64,000 nt of DNA from Vulcanimicrobiota bacterium (GTDB taxonomy: Bacteria; Vulcanimicrobiota; Vulcanimicrobiia; Vulcanimicrobiales; Vulcanimicrobiaceae). The translations under genes were made by a program, and so were the position numbers. This document shows, one piece after another, positions 33,058 through 40,463 of this stretch; position 1 is the first letter of the stretch; each line of letters starts with the position of its first letter. The notes under the pieces are model-generated. The model had not been told where the DNA came from. It made no database searches and was given only the letters and a program-made list of their open reading frames with translations. The stretch covers positions 1-64,000 of the forward strand of contig JAAXCX010000008.1 of NCBI GenBank assembly GCA_013036105.1, given 5' to 3'.

Positions 33058-35232
33058 CTATTCCATCAGTTTTTTCGTGAAATACGTCCACTCCAATGCC
33101 GAGGTGTGGGCGCGCTCTTTCAGGTTGGCGCCCGATCCGTGTCCGCCCTCGGTGACTTCGTAAAACAGATACGGCACCTGCATTGCCGAGAGCATGGCGG
33201 CGAACTTGCGCGCGTGCTGCGGGCCAACGCGATCGTCCTTGGTTGTCGTCCAAATGAAGGGCTCGGGATACGCGGTGCCCGCGCGAAGGTTATTGTACGG
33301 CGAAATCTTCGCCAGGAACGCCTGTTCCGCCGGAACCGAAACGCTTCCGTATTCGCCAACCCACGACGCGCCGGCTTGAATTTTTTCGTAGCGCAGCATA
33401 TCGAGAAGCGGAACTTGAATGTCGACCGCGTTCCACATCGAGGGATGCTGCGTGAACTCGACGCCCATGAGCAGACCGCCGTTCGAGCCTCCTTCGATTC
33501 CCAAATAGCGCGGTGACGTAATCTTGCGCGCGACCACATCTTGGCCCACCGCGTAAAAATCATCGTAGATGCGCTGGCGGTTCGTTTTCAGCCCGGCCTC
33601 GTGCCAGGCCGGCCCGAACTCGCCGCCGCCGCGGATATTGGCCAGCACGAACACGCCCCCGCGCTCGAGCCACAGTTTGCCCAGCGTACCAGAATAGAAC
33701 GGCGTCTCCGATATTTGAAAACCGCCGTACGCGTTGATCACGGTTGGATTGCGCCGGTTCAGCTTCATATTTTTGGGATGCACGATGAAATACGGGATCT
33801 TCGTGCCGTCTTTGGATGTTGCTTCGTGCTGCTCGACGGCATCGTGCGATGCGTTGAATTGCGCCGGAAGCGCCTTCTCAACCGATGCCGATCCGGTTGA
33901 CGTATTAACGGCCCATAGCGTCGTCGGAGCCAAGAAGCTTGTGACTTGCAGAAACGCGTTACCGTTGTGCAGATCGCTGTCAACTAGATTCACCGCCGCA
34001 TTGTCGGGAAGATTGAGCCGGCGCGAACTCCACGTTCCGTTCGCCCGCGGCGAAAAGACCATCCCGCGCCCGCGCACGTTTTGATAGAGCGCCACTAAGA
34101 GCTGCGAACGAGTGGCCTGCACTCCGTCGATCGACTCGCGCGGCCCCGGCGCGTAGACGAGCTGCGGTTTGAGATGCGCCGGATCGGCCTTTGCCGCCGC
34201 CAAATCAACGGCGACCAGCGCGCCAGGCGTAAACGACTGGCCGTTTACCGTCCAGTTTTCGTTGGGCGAGAGAATGATTTTTCCGCCAACCAGGGAGCGT
34301 ATGTCGGCCTTGAGCGGCACCGCCAGGCGCTGCAGGCCGCGCGGCGTGAAAAGGTAGTACTGCGACGTAAAGAACGTAACGCCGCGCCGGATCATGGTAG
34401 CGCGGTTCCCCGATCCGTCTTGCAAGGTAAAGGGATCCGTACTGACGTCGCTCTTTTCTCCGCGAAAGACCTCGACCGCGCTGGAAAGCGGCTGCCCGCG
34501 TTTCACGCGCTTGATGATGTAGGCGTACCCCGACGAAGTGAGCTCGCCCGGATTCCACTCGCGCGAAACCAACAGCGTGTTCGCATCTTCCCACGCAGCT
34601 TGCTGCTTGCCGCGCGATAGCGTAAAGCCATTCGGCACGAACGATCGGGTGCCGAGGTCGAATTCCCGAATCGTTCGCGCGTCTTCGCCGCCGTCGGAAA
34701 GCGCCACCAAGCAGCGCTGCTCCGCCGGCCAGTAGCAATCGGCACCCTCCCAGACCCAATTTGCTTTTTCCGATGCGGCCAGCGCGTCGAGATCCAGCAC
34801 CGTCGTCCACTGCGGCGACGCTGAAGCGTAGCTGGATGGCGTCGTTCGGCGGAAAATGCCGCGCACGTGCTGGTCGTCTTGCCAAAAATTATAGATCGCG
34901 CCATGGATGATCGAGGGAACGGGAATGCGTCCTTTCGCTTGCGCGATCTTGAGCGCATCGGCGTACAATGTCGCGTAATGCGGATCGCCTTGCAGCACCG
35001 GGAGCGTTTTATCGTTTTCAGTTTTCACCCACGCCATCGAACGCGCGCCGTCTTTATCCTCAAGCCAGAGAAACGGATCCACGCCACCGGGGCTAACGGG
35101 CGGCGCTTGCGCGACGGTCGTCTGCGCCGACAGTTCTGACGATTGCGCGCCGGCCGGCAGCGCGAGGTTCTGCCCAAAAGCCAGGGCGGCGATTAATGCT
35201 ACGGCGCTAAGCGAACGGATGATGCTATTCAT
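33058..35232 (-). CDS. Secreted prolyl oligopeptidase (S9 family)
   Basis: 724 aa from ATG 35232 (MNSIIRSLSAVALIAALAFG, GGGAGAT upstream), with a signal peptide, so periplasmic or secreted. The N-terminal propeller (about 60-440) is followed by the peptidase domain with nucleophile IEGGSNGGLLMG, Asp in TTTKDDRVGPQHA and His in TEGGHGSGANLKER. The segment AYGGFQISETPFYS is typical of the S9A oxyanion region. Expected to cleave short peptides after proline. A longer upstream frame exists but lacks a signal peptide and has a poor codon pattern. Confidence 0.93.
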   Translation of the reverse strand: MNSIIRSLSAVALIAALAFGQNLALPAGAQSSELSAQTTVAQAPPVSPGGVDPFLWLEDKDGARSMAWVKTENDKTLPVLQGDPHYATLYADALKIAQAKGRIPVPSIIHGAIYNFWQDDQHVRGIFRRTTPSSYASASPQWTTVLDLDALAASEKANWVWEGADCYWPAEQRCLVALSDGGEDARTIREFDLGTRSFVPNGFTLSRGKQQAAWEDANTLLVSREWNPGELTSSGYAYIIKRVKRGQPLSSAVEVFRGEKSDVSTDPFTLQDGSGNRATMIRRGVTFFTSQYYLFTPRGLQRLAVPLKADIRSLVGGKIILSPNENWTVNGQSFTPGALVAVDLAAAKADPAHLKPQLVYAPGPRESIDGVQATRSQLLVALYQNVRGRGMVFSPRANGTWSSRRLNLPDNAAVNLVDSDLHNGNAFLQVTSFLAPTTLWAVNTSTGSASVEKALPAQFNASHDAVEQHEATSKDGTKIPYFIVHPKNMKLNRRNPTVINAYGGFQISETPFYSGTLGKLWLERGGVFVLANIRGGGEFGPAWHEAGLKTNRQRIYDDFYAVGQDVVARKITSPRYLGIEGGSNGGLLMGVEFTQHPSMWNAVDIQVPLLDMLRYEKIQAGASWVGEYGSVSVPAEQAFLAKISPYNNLRAGTAYPEPFIWTTTKDDRVGPQHARKFAAMLSAMQVPYLFYEVTEGGHGSGANLKERAHTSALEWTYFTKKLME

Positions 35233-35380
35233 AATCTCCCTCGTGTCTACAACTCGACGAAACTGGGATGGCCGGGACTCCAATGCGTACCATTCGGGCT
35301 CCCGGGGGCTCCTGGTGGTTCCCGAAGGTTCAAAACCCCCCATTTCGTGAGGGTTCGCGGTTCTCATTGGTTCACGATGG
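35233..35380. other. Intergenic DNA with repeated GGTTC words
   Basis: The 148 bases upstream of the oligopeptidase contain GGTTC or GGTT at about 9-10 base spacing (around 35318-35385), in a pyrimidine/purine-biased run. No gene is supported. It could be a regulatory region or degraded repeat. Confidence 0.3.
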
Positions 35381-35668
35381 TTGCCGCGGAATGCTAACCA
35401 ATTGGCTAACTACAAACCGCGCCGCACCGACCTGGCATGGTTCCAAGTCAACACCGTGGGCATGCCCGATTTTAGCGGTGTATTAAAAGATATGCCGCTC
35501 ATCCCGGTAAATACGATCGGGACCTTGCTGCAGCAGTCGGCCGCCGCCCCGCAGAAAATCTCGAACGACCAGTACGCGTACATGAAGGCCACGTTTATTA
35601 CATCACCATACACCTCGAGCCGGAACTCAATCCACCACTGCTTCACGAAGTCGTTACCGATAGGCTGA
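35381..35668 (+). CDS. Doubtful ORF or frameshifted gene remnant
   Basis: 95 codons from TTG. The first 70 residues (RRTDLAWFQVNTVGMPDFSG and on) have GC-rich third positions like real coding DNA. The last 20 do not, and in the adjacent frame an uninterrupted protein-like stretch runs through EGHVYYITIHLEPELNP to a TGA that overlaps the next gene start (35676). A frameshifted short gene upstream of the secreted protein is the simplest reading. No family recognised. Confidence 0.3.
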   Translation: MPRNANQLANYKPRRTDLAWFQVNTVGMPDFSGVLKDMPLIPVNTIGTLLQQSAAAPQKISNDQYAYMKATFITSPYTSSRNSIHHCFTKSLPIG

Positions 35669-35675
35669 GATCAAA

Positions 35676-36143
35676 ATGAAACAGTTGATCGTTATCGCCC
35701 TATTGACTGCCTGGATCGGCCTGCCCGCAGCAGCAAAAGGAAAATACCCAATTGCACCCTATGCTCCTCCGCTGGTTGGGGCAACGTGTTTTGACCCATA
35801 TCTGGCGCTTGGCACGTCTAACATCCCGGCAGATAGCTCGGCGCGAACCACCGTGATTAACATGAACGCGCTCGTGACGCAGAATTCTGCGGGTGAAAGC
35901 GTCCCCATCGGAATCGTTGTAAAGAACTTTGCTCGGCAACTCTGGTTGATACCATATCAGGGCTTCAACGCATATCTATCTCACACAGCCATTCGCGTGC
36001 AAGACAACGGGATGAGGCGCGAGAGACCGCGACTCATAACACAACCAGAACTGAACAGGATGACTTCTGCGCTAGCAAAGTCTAAGGTTCAAGTCTGGCG
36101 CTGTTTTCAACGCGACCTGAGTTTCAAGCCTAAACACAGATAA
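35676..36143 (+). CDS. Secreted small protein of unknown function
   Basis: 155 aa. Signal peptide MKQLIVIALLTAWIGLPAAA; two Cys (about 38 and 142) could form a disulfide; the C-terminus is basic (RDLSFKPKHR). It has a lower GC content than neighbours and reads like an acquired orphan. A strong terminator follows. The upstream stretch ends in a TGA that overlaps its ATG, so it may have been the second gene of a now broken pair. Confidence 0.6.
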   Translation: MKQLIVIALLTAWIGLPAAAKGKYPIAPYAPPLVGATCFDPYLALGTSNIPADSSARTTVINMNALVTQNSAGESVPIGIVVKNFARQLWLIPYQGFNAYLSHTAIRVQDNGMRRERPRLITQPELNRMTSALAKSKVQVWRCFQRDLSFKPKHR

Positions 36144-36156
36144 GGAACTGTCTAAC

Positions 36157-36193
36157 AGCGCCCCGCCGAAAAAAAAACGGTGGGCGCTTTTTT
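36157..36193 (+). terminator. Rho-independent terminator
   Basis: Stem AGCGCCCCGCCG / CGGTGGGCGCT with an all-A loop, followed by TTTTTT, 13 bp after the stop of the secreted-protein gene. Confidence 0.88.
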
Positions 36194-36423
36194 GATCTCC
36201 ACCCAAGTCTGCGGCGCATACGTTATGGGTGTGAGGCATAGCGCCTGAGCTCTATGCCTCGAAGGGTCACGACGCGGGCGATCATCCGAGCGCCCCGCCC
36301 GGCCGCCCTCCTAGCGTCCGCGCACCTCGTGCCCAACGCGACGGCCAAAGCCGTCGAGCTCATCGCCAAGCGACTTGCGAGCGCGGGTTAGCAGCCTCAT
36401 CGCTAACCACACCGATCTGCGCT
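36194..36423. other. Non-coding region with a 9-bp hairpin and a weak 45-codon ORF
   Basis: GAGGCATAG (36233-36241) / CTATGCCTC (36252-36260) is a perfect hairpin. An ORF from ATG 36254 to TAG 36391 (45 aa, Arg/Ala-rich) starts inside it and has no ribosome site; I do not call it a gene. Nothing else is evident. Confidence 0.35.
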
Positions 36424-36448
36424 AAGAAAAAGCCCTTAAAATAAGGGC
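36424..36448 (-). terminator. Terminator of the tRNA-Leu transcript
   Basis: On the minus strand GCCCTTA-TTT-TAAGGGC (36432-36448) is followed by TTTTTCTT, eight bases after the tRNA 3' end. Confidence 0.85.
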
Positions 36449-36456
36449 GATTTCCA

Positions 36457-36762
36457 TGGGACGGCCGGGACTCGAACCCGGACGGCCTTACGGCCAGCAA
36501 ATTTTCGCACCACTATAACTTTCGCTACCGCGCCGCTGAGCGACCCGTTTGTGGTCCGGACTGTGCCTTGACCCTATGACTCGCATCACGTAGGCCGCGC
36601 CCGTCCAGTCTCTACACCTTCCACCGAAGTGGCTTGGCTCGGCGTTGGCACCCGCCGCGTGTGGCGAGAGCGTTCACCGAATTTGAGCGCATCCCGCGGG
36701 CGGTTTCCCTATCCGCGGCTCCAAGAAAAGTCTGCTGTGTCTACCGATTCCACCACCATCCC
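36457..36762 (-). tRNA. tRNA-Leu(UAA) interrupted by a group I intron
   Basis: Minus strand. 5' exon 36762-36728 (35 nt), intron 36727-36506, 3' exon 36505-36457 (49 nt). Joined exons give an 84-nt class II tRNA: acceptor GGGATGG/CCGTCCC with one G-U pair, D-arm GTGGAATCGGTAGACAC, anticodon arm GCAGA-CTTAAAA-TTTGC with anticodon TAA, long variable arm TGGCCGTAAGGCCGT, T-arm CCGGG-TTCGAGT-CCCGG, discriminator A. CCA is not encoded. The interruption lies between U34 and A35, the same site as in cyanobacterial and plastid tRNA-Leu(UAA). The gene begins two bases after the T-tract of the terminator of the upstream operon, and no separate promoter was recognised. Confidence 0.93.
36506..36727 (-). 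ncRNA. Self-splicing group I intron (tRNA-Leu type)
   Basis: 222 nt with no ORF. The core elements appear in order on the minus strand: P-like CAAATTCGGTGAAC (36685-36672), Q-like AACGCCGAGCCAAGC (36646-36632), R-like GGTGTAGAGACTGGACGG (36618-36601) and S-like AAGGCACAGTCCGG (36569-36556). The 5' exon ends ...CTT, able to pair with GAG in the intron start TTCTTGGAGCC with a U-G at the splice site, and the intron ends in G. The layout suggests the IC3 subgroup found in bacterial tRNA genes; self-splicing is inferred, not shown. Confidence 0.9.
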
Positions 36763-36763
36763 A

Positions 36764-36806
36764 AAAGAAAGGGGCGGTCGACTCTTATCGAATCGGCCGC
36801 CCCTTT
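36764..36806 (-). terminator. Terminator of the envelope operon, abutting tRNA-Leu
   Basis: On the minus strand AAAGGGGCGGCCG / CGACCGCCCCTTT (13-bp arms, one wobble/mismatch) ends in TTTCTTTT, two bases before the first base of tRNA-Leu. Confidence 0.8.
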
Positions 36807-36826
36807 ACTGCCTGGAAAGCAGTTCT

Positions 36827-37312
36827 TTAGGTCATCGACGCCGTGTCGTCGGGCATCATCTCCGCGGTTTGCGTGCGGATGGAAGCCGTGGCGGCTTCCT
36901 TCGTTGCCTCGATCGTGTCCTTGATGACTTCGCCGCCGCGGCGTACGATTTCGCCGCCGGCTTCGCGCATTTTGTCTTTCATCTGGTCCGTCATCGGCCC
37001 GATCCGCTCGGACTCGAAACGGGTAACCGGCAGCATCATGCCGGCCAGGAAACCGACCGCCATGCCGGCGAGCAGCATGCCGATTGGGTTTTCCACCGTC
37101 ACGTCCCGTACGCGCATCCCCGCGCTGCCGATCGCATCTTTGGCGCCCTGCACGCGATCCATGACAGCACCCTTTGCGTCGTCGATTTTGTTCTGTGCCG
37201 CTTCTTTGCCGCGCTCGACGACGTTCGCGTTGTACGCAACCGAACGAACGTCTTCAGCGACGCGCTCGCGCGCGTCTTCTACTTCGCGGAATTCATACCG
37301 CTCTTGATCCAT
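36827..37312 (-). CDS. YtxH/DUF3618-like envelope protein
   Basis: 161 aa, ATG supported by AAGGAGGAC upstream. Long charged amphipathic helices flank a short Gly/Met-rich membrane segment NPIGMLLAGMAVGFLAGMML (about 76-95), the typical layout of YtxH/ElaB-YqjD-like proteins that coat the inner membrane and are induced by stress or stationary phase. The coding start overlaps the previous gene by 34 bp. Last gene of a three-gene operon (37671, 37279, 36827). Confidence 0.75.
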   Translation of the reverse strand: MDQERYEFREVEDARERVAEDVRSVAYNANVVERGKEAAQNKIDDAKGAVMDRVQGAKDAIGSAGMRVRDVTVENPIGMLLAGMAVGFLAGMMLPVTRFESERIGPMTDQMKDKMREAGGEIVRRGGEVIKDTIEATKEAATASIRTQTAEMMPDDTASMT

Positions 37313-37674
37313 GCTATGTCCTCCTTCACGCTACGCGCCGTTTGATCGAAATCCAGTGGTGTTGCTTCTCGAAATTTGGCGATTGCGGCGGCCAGCAAAC
37401 CGGCTGCCCCAATCCCGTAAAACAGAGTCACGATGAGCGCCGACGCCCAGAGCGGCAGCGCCAAGCCGAGCGCTATGATCAACAGCGCCGTGAATGCGCC
37501 CAGAAATGCCAGGCCCAGTACCGCGGCGCCCGCCATCCAAATCCCGGCCGCGGCCAGGCCGCGGAGCTGCGTCGCCGTTTCGCGCTTGAACAGCGCGAGC
37601 TCGGCGCGAAAAAGATCGCCGAGATCGCTCGCCAGGTGGCGCAGCGAATCCCCGAGCGACTCGTGTTGGTTCAT
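37279..37674 (-). CDS. Phage-holin superfamily / holin-X-like membrane protein
   Basis: 131 aa. The N-terminal amphipathic helix DSLRHLASDLGDLFRAELAL FKRE region precedes two long membrane helices (IWMAGAAVLGLAFLGAFTAL and LALPLWASALIVTLFYGIGA) and a basic/charged tail, as in the actinobacterial holin-X/DUF1469 (YqjE) family. These proteins occur beside YqjD-like proteins, exactly as here; they are not prophage lysis genes. It overlaps the genes on either side by 4 and 34 bp. Confidence 0.8.
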   Translation of the reverse strand: MNQHESLGDSLRHLASDLGDLFRAELALFKRETATQLRGLAAAGIWMAGAAVLGLAFLGAFTALLIIALGLALPLWASALIVTLFYGIGAAGLLAAAIAKFREATPLDFDQTARSVKEDIAWIKSGMNSAK

Positions 37675-38123
37675 AACCGCTCGTCGTACCGCCCGCCGTT
37701 CAGCGAGGACTCGCCGAACGTAGAATCAGTTTGCGCATACGACTCGACGTAGTCGGGCTGCTGCCAATCGCGCGCGCGGCCGGCGCTGCGCACCGCACGG
37801 GCCGCGGCCATGCCGCCGACCAACCCAATTCCGGCCAACAGCCAGGTGCGGCCGCGGGCAAACTCTTGCGCGTCGCTCCAAAGCGTGGTGCCGTCATGCG
37901 ATCGCAGGTAGTTCGCTGCATCGCTGACGCCGCCGGCCAGCATGTCGACCAAATCGGCCGCCTGCGGTTCGCCTTTTTCGCGCAGCACTTCGCCGACATC
38001 GCTCGCGACGGTGCTATAGTGCTCGACCCGATCGGCCAGCAGCTCGGCACCGCGGCCGACGGCTTGGTTGATCATGCCCTGAGAGCGTTGCCACAAATCA
38101 CTGGGGTCCATACGTACCGCCAT
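37671..38123 (-). CDS. Envelope stress-type protein with central Gly-rich membrane segment
   Basis: 150 aa from ATG 38123 (MAVRMDPSDLWQRSQGMINQ) with a strong GGAGGT upstream; a longer frame lacks such a site. The soluble helical N-terminal part (about 1-95) is followed by one membrane segment WLLAGIGLVGGMAAARAV and a polar C-terminus. First gene of the YqjD/YqjE-like operon; its role is presumably structural at the inner membrane. Confidence 0.7.
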   Translation of the reverse strand: MAVRMDPSDLWQRSQGMINQAVGRGAELLADRVEHYSTVASDVGEVLREKGEPQAADLVDMLAGGVSDAANYLRSHDGTTLWSDAQEFARGRTWLLAGIGLVGGMAAARAVRSAGRARDWQQPDYVESYAQTDSTFGESSLNGGRYDERL

Positions 38124-38233
38124 CTTGTTACCTCCGTTAAGGTGAGTCACGTCATACATACCCAAGCACGAAGCCCGAAGGGCGGGCAGGCGACCGTTTC
38201 CAACCCTACTTCCTTGGAGAAACAATCGCTGCG

Positions 38234-38884
38234 ATGATCTTCAAGGATCGCGCCGATGCGGGCCGGCAGCTGGCCGGAAAACTGGCCTCTTATAACGATA
38301 GCGGCGCGCAGGTGCTGGCGCTGCCGCGCGGGGGAGTGCCGGTAGCTTTCGAAATCGCGCGTGCGCTCCGCGCGCCGCTCGATGTGTTTGTCGTGCGTAA
38401 ACTCGGCGTCCCGGGGCACGTTGAACTGGCCATGGGAGCGATAGCTTCGGGCGGCGTGCGCGTGCTGAATGAAGATACGCTGGCAGAACTACGGATCGGC
38501 GAAGCCACCCTGCACGCCGTCACTCAAGCCGAACTCGCGGAACTGCAACGCCGTGAGAACGCCTATCGCGGCAGTGTGCCCGCGCCGGATGTTTCCGGAA
38601 GAACGGTCATCTTGATCGATGACGGGCTCGCAACGGGGGCGAGCATGTACGCGGCCGTTCTTGCGCTGCGCGCGCTGTCGCCGAGCAAGATCATCGTCGC
38701 GGTGCCGGTTGCGCCGGCCGACACATGCGCGAATATCGCGCGGTACGTCGACGACATGGTCTGCGCCGCAACGCCCGACCCGTTTCGCGGCGTCGGCGCT
38801 TGGTACCGGGACTTCCGGCAAGTGAGCGACGACGAGGTGCGCGCCATGCTGCGCGATGCCCGCGAATGGTCGCTGCCGCTATGA
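38234..38884 (+). CDS. Phosphoribosyltransferase-domain protein
   Basis: 216 aa. The PRPP-binding loop VILIDDGLATGASM (about 118-131) is preserved, with an N-terminal hood (LALPRGGVPVAFEIA). Such PRTases of unassigned substrate are commonly fused or paired with a dienelactone-hydrolase-like alpha/beta hydrolase, as here with the next gene (ATGA overlap). Nucleotide salvage or a regulatory role is possible. The substrate cannot be told from sequence. Confidence 0.88.
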   Translation: MIFKDRADAGRQLAGKLASYNDSGAQVLALPRGGVPVAFEIARALRAPLDVFVVRKLGVPGHVELAMGAIASGGVRVLNEDTLAELRIGEATLHAVTQAELAELQRRENAYRGSVPAPDVSGRTVILIDDGLATGASMYAAVLALRALSPSKIIVAVPVAPADTCANIARYVDDMVCAATPDPFRGVGAWYRDFRQVSDDEVRAMLRDAREWSLPL

Positions 38885-39537
38885 GTGAGCGCGAGATCGA
38901 ATTGGATGCCGGCCGCAATCGGCTTGCGGGCACGCTCGGAATGCCGGACGGAAACGCGCGTGGCCTGATTATTTTCGCCCACGGCAGCGGCAGCGGGCGG
39001 CGCAGTCCGCGCAACCGCTTCGTCGCCGCGAGTTTGAATGGCGCCGGATTTGCGACGCTGCTCATGGATCTGCTGACCGCGGACGAAGAGCGTGTCGACG
39101 ACCGCTCGGGTGAACTGCGGTTCGACATCGGCCTCCTGGCGCGGAGAATGGTGGATGCGACCGTTTGGGTGCGCAATCAAAACGAAATCGGCAACTTGCC
39201 GATCGGATACTTTGGAGCGAGCACGGGAGCCGCGGCGGCGCTGGTCGCGGCGGCGGAACGAAAAGACGTCGCCGCGATCGTCTCGCGCGGCGGGCGTCCG
39301 GATTTGGCGGGGGATGCGCTCGGGTCGGTCGCCACGCCGGTATTGCTGATCGTCGGTTCGCACGATCCAGCCGTGCTAAACTTGAACCGCTTGTCGGCTT
39401 CGCGCTTGCAAAACAGCGAATTAGCGGTCGTTAACGGCGCCACCCATTTGTTTGAAGAGCCCGGTGCGCTCGAAGAGGTGACAGGTCTTGCGCAACAATG
39501 GTTTGCCGCGCATCTCCCTGAAAGCGGCGCGCCGTGA
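38881..39537 (+). CDS. Alpha/beta hydrolase (dienelactone hydrolase-like) paired with the PRTase
   Basis: 218 aa. Oxyanion region IFAHGSGSGRRSPRN, a nucleophile elbow YFGASTGAAAALV (Ser), Asp in IVGSHDPAV, and His in NGATHLFEEPG. The fold is the small serine hydrolase of the PRTase-DLH pair; the activity is unknown. Coupled at both ends: ATGA with the PRTase, GTGA with the LigD polymerase gene, so a four-gene operon runs to the ligase. Confidence 0.88.
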   Translation: MSEREIELDAGRNRLAGTLGMPDGNARGLIIFAHGSGSGRRSPRNRFVAASLNGAGFATLLMDLLTADEERVDDRSGELRFDIGLLARRMVDATVWVRNQNEIGNLPIGYFGASTGAAAALVAAAERKDVAAIVSRGGRPDLAGDALGSVATPVLLIVGSHDPAVLNLNRLSASRLQNSELAVVNGATHLFEEPGALEEVTGLAQQWFAAHLPESGAP

Positions 39538-40460
39538 CCCTGATTCCCAAGGACGCGGAAAACGCGACAATCAAAGTCGCCGGCAAGTCGCTGCCGCTCA
39601 CAAATCTCAACAAGGTTTTCTGGCCGAAGCTCGGCTTGCGCAAGCGCGACTTGCTCGAATACTACGAAGGTATCGCGCCGGCGCTCTTGCCGCACTTGCG
39701 CGACCGCGCCATGGTGATGAAACGCTACCCGAACGGCATCGACGGTGAGTTCTTCTTCATGAAACGGACTCCGCCGTCGCGCCCGGAGTGGGTCAAAACG
39801 TGTCCGGTCGAGCACGGAAAAGGCGTCATCGATTTTCCGCTCGCCAACGATCTTGCGTCGCTGCTGTGGCTCATCAATCTGGGCTGCATCGATCTCAATC
39901 CGTGGTACGGCTTCTGCGATTCGCCTGGTCAGCCCGACGTGCTGCACTTCGATCTCGATCCGGAAAAGGAGGCGCCGTTTGCCCTCGTACGCGAGGCGGC
40001 GCTCATCGTGCGCGATGCACTCGAGGGTTTAGGGATGACCGTCTTCGCCAAAACCTCCGGTGGCCGCGGCATGCATATCTATGTCGGGATCAAGCGCGGA
40101 CCGGCGCAACACGAAGTCTGGGCATTCTCAAAGAAGCTCGGGCACGAACTCGCTCGCGCGCATCGCGACGTTTTCACGGTCGAATACAAAGTCGCGAACC
40201 GCCCGCGCGACAAAGTCCACCTCGACTATAATCAGAATCGCTCGGGCGCGACGCTGGCCTCCATCTATTCGGTACGACCGAATGCTTTTGCGGGCGTTTC
40301 AATGCCGGTCTCATGGGACGAAGTCGAGCGCGGAATCGAGCCGCCGGATTTTACGATGCTCAATGCCGTCAAGCGCGTTAAAAAAATAGGCGACCTATGG
40401 AAACCGCTGACGCAATCGCGCGGTCGCTTTGATTTACAGCCCTTGATCGAACGGCTATAA
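39534..40460 (+). CDS. LigD-type polymerase/primase domain protein
   Basis: 308 aa from GTG. LigD PolDom motifs: NLNKVFWPKLGLRKRDLLEY, MKRYPNGIDGEFFFMKR, HFDLDPEKEAPF (catalytic Asp pair), KTSGGRGMHIYVG, and RPRDKVHLDYNQNRSGAT. In NHEJ this domain fills gaps and adds ribonucleotides at Ku-bound DNA ends. Here it is a stand-alone gene, 3 bp from the ligase gene, instead of the single fused LigD protein. No Ku gene is seen in the window. Confidence 0.93.
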   Translation: MTLIPKDAENATIKVAGKSLPLTNLNKVFWPKLGLRKRDLLEYYEGIAPALLPHLRDRAMVMKRYPNGIDGEFFFMKRTPPSRPEWVKTCPVEHGKGVIDFPLANDLASLLWLINLGCIDLNPWYGFCDSPGQPDVLHFDLDPEKEAPFALVREAALIVRDALEGLGMTVFAKTSGGRGMHIYVGIKRGPAQHEVWAFSKKLGHELARAHRDVFTVEYKVANRPRDKVHLDYNQNRSGATLASIYSVRPNAFAGVSMPVSWDEVERGIEPPDFTMLNAVKRVKKIGDLWKPLTQSRGRFDLQPLIERL

Positions 40461-40463
40461 CGG

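Noticed and set aside
36254-36391. 45-codon ORF in the gap before tRNA-Leu
   Set aside because: Low complexity (Arg/Ala), no ribosome site, and it begins inside a hairpin.
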